DNA of 64,000 nt from assembly GCA_900095095.1 (NCBI GenBank), contig FMBT01000418.1, positions 55,726 to 119,725 of the forward strand, in the 5' to 3' direction. This document shows positions 56,388-64,000 of this stretch, in pieces (the first letter of the stretch is position 1; each line of letters opens with the position of its first letter). This stretch comes from Fragilariopsis cylindrus CCMP1102 (lineage: Eukaryota > Bacillariophyta > Bacillariophyceae > Bacillariales > Bacillariaceae). Under the pieces are notes generated by a model. That model ran no database searches, was not told the DNA's origin, and was given only the letters and a program-made list of their open reading frames with translations. The position numbers were made by a program, and so were the translations under genes.

Positions 56388-57812
56388 CTAGCTATCGGAA
56401 GAACGAAATAACTCAAGTAGAAAAGTTTCCACAGATGCATATAAAAATCCATACACCTCAGTTGGATTATCTGGATCAACGGGAGCAGCCTCTTTTTGAA
56501 CGGATGCTCCTGCAACCAATGCCGAAATACCAACAATGACACGTCCCAGTCGAACCATCATACTCGATGACGATGACGATGACGATGTCATGACTGCCGC
56601 CCGAAAGAATGCGATACCGACACCCCAAAATAATGTAGTTAATAATCGATGCATACCACGAAACACACTGTTGGGTCCTAATCGAACCGCTACCGTACGG
56701 ATATTGGATAAATTATCACCTTTCACATCCGGTACGTCCTTAATTAATGCGATGACGACACCAAACACTGCAAAGTATAAACTAGATAAGTAACAACGTG
56801 GATCGGTCAATAGGTATTGTAGGATACTACCGGATCCACCAAATGCAGCAACCTTCGCATGAGCAAAAAATCCTGCATTAATCACACCACCCCTTACTGC
56901 CACAATACAAAATGCTGCCAATACTGGGAATCGTTTTAATCGAAATGGTGGAATGGAATAGACTGTTCCCAATACTGCTGATACACCTAATGCCATAGTA
57001 AGTCCACTAGTTGTTAGGGAAGGGATTGACACTCCCAATACCACTGATAATAATAATGAGACGATCACGGTAATTGTGGCATTCTTCATGGATAAGTCTC
57101 CAGCAGCTATCGGTAGATCGGGTTTATTAATTTTATCAATCTCCACATCCGTAATTTGATTGACACCAGTTATATATAAATTCATTAATAATGCTGGAAT
57201 TGTTGCATACACTGTACTTAACAATGTTTTTACCGTAAATACATCACGATAGGTGGTGGCTGCTAACATATGTAAAGCAGGAATTGCTAATGCACTACCA
57301 ATAATTGTATGTGGACGAGTAAATCTCCACAATACAGACATGAAAGATTTTTTCTTATTATTATTTGTAGTTGCTGTTGCTGTTGTTGTTATTCCCTCCG
57401 TTGTTTTCGTGTTCGTGTTGTCGATATCGAAATTTGTTGTTACGTTTGTCGATGGGGTGTCGGCATCGGCATCGATTTCGACATCGATTTCGACATCGAC
57501 ATTAGTTGTTACGTTTGTTGATGATGACGATGACGACGTAGAAGAAGAAGATACGGACTCGGAAAGGATCGTATTGAGACGACCACGCCGATGACAAGAA
57601 GATACAGGAAAAGAAGATTGTTGAAGAGATGGAGATAGTATCTTCCTCCTTAAATTAGCTTGACTATAACGAATCGGAAAAAAAATTCCTCGGCTTGTTG
57701 TTGTTGTTGTTGTCGTTATTGTCTGAAACGCTGATCCATTGTGAATCAACCCTACTACTAGTACAAAAAGATATATTATGTGGGAAGGTGCTACCGATGC
57801 TATGATAATCAT
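56388..57812 (-). CDS. VTE2: homogentisate prenyltransferase (UbiA family), plastid
   Basis: 474 residues, single exon. The N-terminus (YLFVLVVGLIHNGSAFQT) is a signal peptide followed by the GSAF motif of diatom plastid proteins. A Thr/Ser-rich transit region with Asp/Thr repeats follows. The UbiA core starts at LWRFTRPHTIIGSALAIPAL. The first Asp-rich motif is NQITDVEIDKINKPDLPIAAG and the second is KDVPDVKGD, both diagnostic for homogentisate phytyl/solanesyl transferases. Around nine hydrophobic segments are visible. It should attach a prenyl chain to homogentisate in tocopherol or plastoquinone synthesis; which of the two (VTE2 or HST) cannot be decided by eye. Thr and Ser runs match the microsatellites of this genome. 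Stop TAG. Confidence 0.88.
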   Translation of the reverse strand: MIIIASVAPSHIIYLFVLVVGLIHNGSAFQTITTTTTTTSRGIFFPIRYSQANLRRKILSPSLQQSSFPVSSCHRRGRLNTILSESVSSSSTSSSSSSTNVTTNVDVEIDVEIDADADTPSTNVTTNFDIDNTNTKTTEGITTTATATTNNNKKKSFMSVLWRFTRPHTIIGSALAIPALHMLAATTYRDVFTVKTLLSTVYATIPALLMNLYITGVNQITDVEIDKINKPDLPIAAGDLSMKNATITVIVSLLLSVVLGVSIPSLTTSGLTMALGVSAVLGTVYSIPPFRLKRFPVLAAFCIVAVRGGVINAGFFAHAKVAAFGGSGSILQYLLTDPRCYLSSLYFAVFGVVIALIKDVPDVKGDNLSNIRTVAVRLGPNSVFRGMHRLLTTLFWGVGIAFFRAAVMTSSSSSSSSMMVRLGRVIVGISALVAGASVQKEAAPVDPDNPTEVYGFLYASVETFLLELFRSSDS

Positions 57813-58184
57813 TATTTAGGTCTTGATTATTTCGACGGCAAATGTTCGCTCTATTATCTTATGTTGATCAGAGGAGAATAAGCTAACTACTAATCACTCT
57901 AGCAGCTAGTTTCAAGTTAGTGTTAGTGTGCAAGCAAGGATGGATATACGGTAATCTAGTAATTTCGTTGTTGTTCAATAAGACTGAAAAATAAGATTTT
58001 TTATTTTTTGACTATAATTTTCAGTGATTACGTGGTCTACCGTCGAACTGCGCGCGACTTGCCTAAAAAGTAACTTCTTAGGGACCCTTATTGTTCATAG
58101 CAGCTTTATCAAAAAACTTGAGCAAAAATGATGGAATTATCCCCTCCCCCCCTCCGAATGCCTACGACTGCCTAGTACGAAGAA
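57813..58184. other. upstream region of the prenyltransferase gene
   Basis: No gene seen between the prenyltransferase start and the degenerate DUF1996 copy. A short C-rich tract lies at about 58140-58157. Confidence 0.45.
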
Positions 58185-58640
58185 ATAATTGATCCAGTGC
58201 CAAATCCATCTACTGAGGTGATCAGAGAGAATGATGAAACATTATATATACAAACGTGTAAGTAGCCTTCATGGTTCACCATACTATCACCGGGATCTCA
58301 CTGCCCTTCCCGAGACAGTCGCATTACCATCAGGTTTTCAAAAAATGATGGCATAACAGCACATCAACCAAGACACAATGCTGAAGGGGGGAGGAGAAAC
58401 TGGAAACAATCTATTACAGTAGTCAAATGTTGTAATATTACCAACAATAAAGAAGAAGAAGAAGAAGACAGCACCACATCCAAAGATTACCCCCCTTATC
58501 ATCCCTACACAAAAATGCAATTTCGTTGTTGGAATCGGCTTCGGAATGCCAACATGCTGGAACCGAACGAAACGGCAGGAAAATATTGGTGGAACCTCTA
58601 TCAACTTGCCAACGGGAGTGATTTCATATAGGATATGTTT
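58185..58640 (+). pseudogene. degenerate intron-less copy of the DUF1996 gene
   Basis: The plus strand is strikingly similar at DNA level to exons 2 and 3 of the DUF1996 gene at 52-54 kb, in many small frame-shifted pieces: RENDET, YYH, ALPETVALPSGFQ, GGGETGNNL, VVGIGFGMPTCWN and, after a deletion, YQLANGSDF. GGAATCGGCTTCG runs straight into AATGCCAACATGC, where the parent gene has a 123-base intron. There are stops and indels throughout. This looks like a reverse-transcribed or intron-less relic. Confidence 0.75.
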
Positions 58641-58729
58641 ATACAATATACATGCTACCACATTATCATTTTAATACTATACTTTTATATAAATATAAAT
58701 ATTATTATTACTAATAATACTGTATTTCT

Positions 58730-59902
58730 TTATTTTACAACGATGGCAACAGCGTATTGTTCAATAGGTATCATATCCTCTTTCTTTATATTACGATTCA
58801 ATGGTGTTAAGTACTTATCATTTAACATATCAACGGTCGAAACTGACTGTAATTTATATCCTAATTCCTTCAAGAAGAAACCAAAATCTTTTGTTGTTTT
58901 CCATCCAGTTATCCATGGTTCACCTGCAAATAAATTTGTTAATTTTAATAATAAATTAATTCTATTTACACAAGACGTAGATTTACTACTACTACCACCA
59001 CCACTACCGCCACCACATAATTTATTTGGATCATCATAGGTATCTTGTGGCACATACGAAATTAATAGTATTGAATTTGCTGGAAGTATCGTATGCAGTT
59101 GTTGTAATGTATCCGCCGTCGATGATTTGGGTATATACTGAGTGACACCCTCTAAGATTACAACTGTCACTTTATTTTTATCAAAGACATTCGATGACAG
59201 TAACTTATCACTGATGATCGAATCTTTATCACCCTTATTATTGAAATCTATTCCAATAAATTGTACAATATTATTATTTTTAGTGTGATTCGTTTTCATA
59301 ATTCGAGATAATACCTTTTCATCTGTTTTTGCGATAGTCACTAATTTTTTGATTTTCAATGCCTGTACATTAGGTTGATCTATTTCTATCACACGAAAGG
59401 TATCTGGTAGAGTTAAACGAAATCCACGAGTGTCGTACCCGGCTCCTAAGATTATCATTTGTTCGGCACCAGTAGCACCAGCACCAGTATACTCATCATC
59501 ATTATTATCCTCGTCAGTATTATCATCAGTAGTAGGTCGTCGTTGTGGTAGTTGCGGAATTTGAATAGCTTTCATAATTTCATCATCGAACCATTTCGTT
59601 CGAAGTGTAATCATTTCTATTAAACCCTTGCACAGGAAATCATAAATCCGACGTGTACCACTTTCACCTAACCATGTTTGAACGAATGATCATTGGTACA
59701 TATATTGTGCATACGGGTCATTATATAAGCGTGAGGATAGTTCGTGTAATGATTCATAATGTCGTATTTTCGCTACACCTTGTGCTGTACCATCACCAGA
59801 GCTAAAGTAACCTCCTCCTGTTCCTCGAATGTAATAATAATTACCAACTGCTACAGCAAAAAGAGCCACAAGTGTTGTAATAATCGCTGGTTGTAGTACC
59901 AT
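58730..59902 (-). CDS. SAM-dependent methyltransferase (LCMT/PPM family) interrupted by an in-frame TGA
   Basis: One frame runs from ATG 59902 to TAA 58730 with a single TGA at 59692-59690 (about codon 71). Family-like sequence continues in the same frame on both sides: YNDPYAQYMYQ before, SFVQTWLGESGTRRIYDF and MITLRTKWFDDE after. Motif I (MIILGAGYDTRGFRL), an acidic strand end (VIEIDQP) and VVILEGVTQYI follow. The start has a membrane-anchor-like segment (ITTLVALFAVAVGNYYYI). Translation could restart at ATG 59614, keeping the SAM site. The TGA may be a nonsense mutation, a sequence error or a readthrough codon. Relatives have no conserved cysteine there that I know of, so selenocysteine is unlikely. 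Full-length readthrough gives 390 residues. Substrate unknown. Confidence 0.7.
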
Positions 59903-60458
59903 TATTACTTATACTCAAATAAGAATGGTGTTCCTTTTTACAACAATATTATGTCGTTGTGTATCTTCCTTGAAACAGTTAGTTGCTCACTTTGAATTGA
60001 ATTGAATTCATTCGATCATATTCTCAAAAGCGAACTCTTCTCATCTCGAAGATCTCGTCGTTTGGGTTATGTGATGTGTTCGAAGTCGTAAATTTGCCTT
60101 TCTTTTTGACTTGTTTCATTCGAATTCTTCTTCTTTTTAATCACGACTAAACCGGGACTGAAAAATTTGAATTTGAATTTTGTTGCATTTATTTGCTTGA
60201 CAATAATGAAATGTGTTGATCATCATTGATCATCTTCCAATCCATATAATAAGTAAGAAGAAGAATCTAGAATCGCATTTCAATCTGTGCGTTATAAGAT
60301 TGGCGTCGACGAACCGAATAGATGTATTGATATTGAATCTTGAGCGTTACAGGAGAGAGAGAGAGAGGTAGAGAGAGAGAGAGAGAGAGATAGAGAACCA
60401 AAAAAATAAAAAGCGAGACGGATTGCATTGCATATTAGTTTTGTTCTTCTTATTTGTC
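59903..60458. other. divergent intergenic region with (GA)n
   Basis: Upstream of the methyltransferase and of the TEN1-like gene. (GA)n tracts fill about 60353-60396, some 65 bases before the rightward start. No gene is seen. Confidence 0.5.
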
Positions 60459-62311
60459 ATGAGTGACAACAACGCATCATCATCTACGTCGGATAATAGA
60501 ACAACAACACAATACAAGAATAAGAAAACTACTATTATACGCAATCCTTACGCCACGGCAAAGGTTGCTAATTTACAAGATAAAAAGAATGACGAAAATC
60601 GTCATACAACTACTGCCGAATATTCTTATGATGACGATGACGACGACGACAACAACAATAAAAATTGTGAGAATGAGAATGTTGATGTTATGAACGATGT
60701 AATAGTTGATTCGACAATTACAGCAAAGAAAACACCAACACCAACACAACCGTAAGTTTACATGATGTCGCTGCTCCTCCTACTCATAGTGATGGTGTCA
60801 ATAATTCAACGACAACAACGACGAACTCGATGATGATGACGACTGCTACAACTAAAACTACAGCAACCGGCTACCACAAAAATAGTCGTGATTATGATAC
60901 TGCAGGAGGTAATAATATGAATAATAATCCCACTACTACAAGTACAATAACATAACAATAACAATAACAATAAAACAACTACACAACAACACCAACAACA
61001 AAACGAGTGACTTAGCTTTTTGGGAACGCTTCCATCTCGAACAATATCATTTGGAGCAGCTGAAATATTAACAGTCACGGAATGTCTCCAACATTCAAAA
61101 TTGTACTATGACCAAAATTGTTCGATTCGTGTCACAGGATTATTAAAACATCGATGCTTTTTACCTCTATCCTTATCATCGTCGTCATCGTCATCCGAAA
61201 ACAACAAACAACAACAATGACGACTACAAGGAATGTGGTGGTGTTGTCGTCCAGCTTGAATTGAAGGATCCTGTTGTCGTTACTTCCACAAGAATATCAT
61301 CATCGAGGAAGAAGAGGACGTCGAATACTGCTAGCACGGTAACAATATTGGTGGTAGTAATATTAATAATATAGTAATAATAATAATAATGGTCTTCGAC
61401 GAAGTTCTATTACTCCAACAACAAGACGACGATCCTCATTATTACCTTCTTCTTCCTCGAGAAAGCTGTTATCCACGACTAAAAAACAAAAACGGAAACG
61501 ACCATGGTTCGTTGCTTCGAAAGCTACAAGTACCACAACCACCAATGATGACAACAACAACAATAATAATAACAATAACAATAATAATAACATCGACGGG
61601 ATAATAAATCGGCGATCATCTCTCGGGGGTGGCGGGGGACGTAGAAGTAATAGTAATACTACTACACATACAAATAATGATACGCTGAAGGTGTTAGTAG
61701 ATCCACGAATGACTCAATTAGATGTTGCGATCGTTGGATCTTTCATTACGATAATAGGAAATTTTATTGCTATTCCGATGGTCGATGATGACGACATGAA
61801 TAACGGCGATAAAGAACAGGACGGCGCAATAGTAGCGGCATCAACAGCAGCAACTATATTACACGTAGATGATGATGATGAAAAGAAAGAAGACAATAAT
61901 AATAATGCTGACGGGGAAAATAATAATAATACTCGTTCTCCTCTCATTGCATACCATCGTGGAAAGTCTTGTCGATACAAACTTGAGGCACGGACACTTC
62001 AAGTCATCAATAATAGTATTTCTGGGGGTGGTGGTACTGATCTGACTCTATACGGAATGGCTCTTCGATCTAGACGAAAAACTATGTACCGACGATATTA
62101 CTACAATCTTCAGTGCCAGCAGCAGCAACAGCTGCAACAGCAACAGCCACAGCAATTGGGAGATGCGGTGGATATCCAACAACAAGAAAACAAGAATGCA
62201 AAGAAGAAGGATGATGATGACGAGGATGTAGTATTACTGACGACGGTAATATCGTTGTTGCAAGGTTGTGGACCTCCTCCTTATGAGAAATTGTTATTAG
62301 ACGACGATTGA
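60459..62311 (+). CDS. TEN1: TEN1-like OB-fold protein (CST telomere complex), fragmented by low-complexity insertions
   Basis: Exon 1 60459-60751 (MSDNNASSSTSDNRTTT, acidic tail) joins in phase to an exon starting 61016 (intron 60752-61015, GTAAGT/TTAG). OB-fold-like strands follow: LGTLPSRTISFGAAEIL, NCSIRVTGLLKH, VVVQLELKDPVVV, then after a long Ser/Asn/Arg stretch LKVLVDPRMTQLDVAIVGSF and ITIIGNFIAIP, and finally YKLEARTLQVIN with DLTLYGMALRSRRKTM. This order, especially the last helix, matches TEN1, the small CST subunit that acts with STN1 at telomere ends. Frame changes near 61205 and 61340-61390 are unexplained (indel or intron). The size is far above the usual ~120 residues because of Asn/Asp/Gln insertions. 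The call rests on remembered family pattern only. Stop TGA. Confidence 0.5.
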
Positions 62312-62631
62312 TTGAGCAACTAACTCCTCATTTGTTTCGTAAATTGAGATATAAAACAATTCCACTAGTTTTCTCGTCTGTCTGGGTCCAAGCTAGTATC
62401 GAATTCAATACTAGGTATCATAGTAAAAGTAATAGGAATATTGATTAATTCGCTCTGTAACCAGATTCTTCTACAAAGTTTGAAAGTACTACAAAGTAGT
62501 CTGATCTTAAAAAAGCTCTCACTGAAGAATATGTTCTATTTTTATTTTTGCGACTGGAGTAAGTCCCGCGGGATCGGTTTGAAAGAATCGTCCTTTTTAG
62601 ATAAAAATTTAAAGTTGAAAGTAGAGACAGG
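62312..62631. other. intergenic, no gene seen
   Basis: Between the TEN1-like gene and the start of homology to the hydrolase gene. Nothing is recognised. Confidence 0.45.
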
Positions 62632-64000
62632 ATTCATGCAGGATTCAGGAATCGACGATGATGAACTCAGATTATCGCCGCTGCTACCGTATAGCCATTA
62701 TATCAGTGGACTTCATTATGGTTGGAACAAGTAGAGCAAAACTTCGTCCTCCATTGTCATCGTTATCATCATCATCATCAAGGCGGTGGTGGTGTTCGAT
62801 ATCCTTCTTGATGCGTTTCTTTCTGATGGTCAACATCTATCTTTTTCTTTCCGTTTGGTGTTGTTTCTATTATTACTCCACTGCCTTATTGCACTATCAC
62901 AATAATAATATCAATAATAATAAGAACAGTACAACCGCAAAAATTCGGGCTCCGCATAATGACAAACATGATTTTCTCCAGCATTCAACACCATCTCTAC
63001 TTTCACCGAAGGCATATCCAGTATACGGGAACTCACGTTGAGTTCGATTATAATCGAGGTACCAAAAACAACAATAGTATCACAGTAGTCTACGCATTGC
63101 CATCACACCGACACCATGGTAGCGGAGGAGGAGGAGGTAATTCTACTATTCGTTCTAGTATCGATAATAGTAATAATGACATTGAAAATAATCATAATAT
63201 ATAATCAACATCAAAGGGATTGTAATATTGTTACATGCCTGTACACATAATGCATTCAAATTCTTTTCTCCATCCAATGATAAATGTCCAGAGTGCGTTG
63301 GTTTAAGTGAAGAACTGCGATTGGTGCGAAATGTACTAAATCGGGGTTATGTGGCCTTTGCCGTGACCTGTTCCAACTTACAGAGTGGATGTTGGGGTGG
63401 CGATGATGATGTCGATCGGATTCGGTACGCCTTACATGAATTCATCGATCGTCATTATCATTCGATAATAACAACGTCATCGTCGTCGTCGTCGTCGTCC
63501 TCACCAATTGTGGTCCATGCCATCGGTGCATCATCCGGTGGATCCATGGCAGCTAAGATCATGGTTGAAGGAATTGCTAGTACAGCTTTAGTTATGGTAA
63601 TGAGCTTACGAAATCAACTGATCGATAAATTACTGGAGCAGAAACAACTGACGTCGAAACAAGATTCTATAGATTCAACGACGACAACACAACAACAACA
63701 AAAAGTACGAAGATTATACTTAGCTCCAATGACAAAAGACAAAGGAACTGCAAAACGTGTTCGTGAAAATTACAATTATCCTTATGGGAAAACAACATAA
63801 ACAGAAGATACTACAGTCATTGTCATCCTCACAGAATAATACTAATACTAATAATAATAATAATCTTGATGTTCGAACATCATTAACAGTAGAAGTTAGA
63901 GTCGATGAAGATCTTGTCGTTCTTTACCTGTGACTGTCGATTATTTATGGAATCGTGTTCCCGGTATGACAATGGAGGTATCAACAATCATTGTTGATGT
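62632..64000 (+). pseudogene. broken inverted copy of the alpha/beta-hydrolase gene (runs off window)
   Basis: From AGGATTC at about 62632 to the right edge the plus strand matches the minus strand of 34945-33579 with high identity, including about 30 bases upstream of the start. The membrane anchor, stem, LLHACTHNAFKFF region and GASSGG elbow are recognisable. The frame is destroyed: an extra G near 63027-63029 shifts it, two extra bases near 63199-63203 shift it back after a stop (TAA 63202-63204), and another insertion near 63770 leads to a stop at 63798-63800. The reverse orientation makes a ~28 kb spaced inverted duplication. The 3' end lies outside the window. Confidence 0.88.

Noticed and set aside
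1-64000. Reassignment of TGA to tryptophan
   Set aside because: Long genes use TGG for conserved Trp and contain no TGA; only two isolated in-frame TGA codons are seen.
1-64000. tRNA, rRNA or snRNA genes
   Set aside because: I saw no cloverleaf with a TTCGA arm or other known RNA hallmark in the spacers; a covariance search would be decisive.

Overview
The window reads as nuclear DNA of a photosynthetic stramenopile, most likely a pennate diatom. Genes are eukaryotic, with GT-AG introns of roughly 80-270 bases in about half of them, AT-rich spacers full of microsatellites, and low-complexity insertions in coding sequence. Three proteins start with diatom bipartite plastid presequences, a signal peptide followed by a phenylalanine at the cleavage site: an ABC1-type kinase, a CtpA protease and a homogentisate prenyltransferase. 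The species is inferred, not identified.

Layout. 1-13 kb: a DHH/EF-hand/CBS protein cut by the left edge, a V-ATPase c-like proteolipid, a plastid ABC1 kinase, the RNA cytidine acetyltransferase NAT10/Kre33, and an FG-rich J-domain protein. 13.6-16.1 kb: gene-poor, with homopolymer-C tracts and a 352-base MITE-like element. 16-35 kb: an RBM39-type splicing factor, a secreted DUF285-repeat protein, CtpA, a sulfotransferase-like protein, agmatine deiminase, a peroxiredoxin-like selenoprotein with an in-frame UGA, a type II Golgi glycosyltransferase-like protein and an alpha/beta hydrolase. 35-48.5 kb: a decayed family gene, a five-exon ABCC transporter, a decayed P-loop gene, a conserved-looking unknown membrane protein and PABPN1. 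49-62 kb: a PLP enzyme fused to a SerK-like domain, a secreted DUF1996 protein, a four-pass membrane protein, homogentisate prenyltransferase, an intron-less degenerate DUF1996 copy, a methyltransferase with an in-frame TGA, and a TEN1-like gene. The right edge holds a broken inverted copy of the hydrolase gene at 33-35 kb.

The genes do not form one pathway. Themes are RNA processing (NAT10, RBM39, PABPN1), plastid function (ABC1K, CtpA, HPT), secreted or Golgi proteins, and duplication followed by decay. The strongest leads are the selenoprotein, the proteolipid that lacks the proton-binding carboxylate, the PLP-SerK fusion, the EF-hand pair inside a DHH-CBS protein, and two microexons. Three otherwise conserved genes (NAT10, ABCC, DUF1996) each lack exactly one base inside a short homopolymer, which may be an assembly artefact. 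Among the 21 better-supported genes every stop codon is TAA or TAG.
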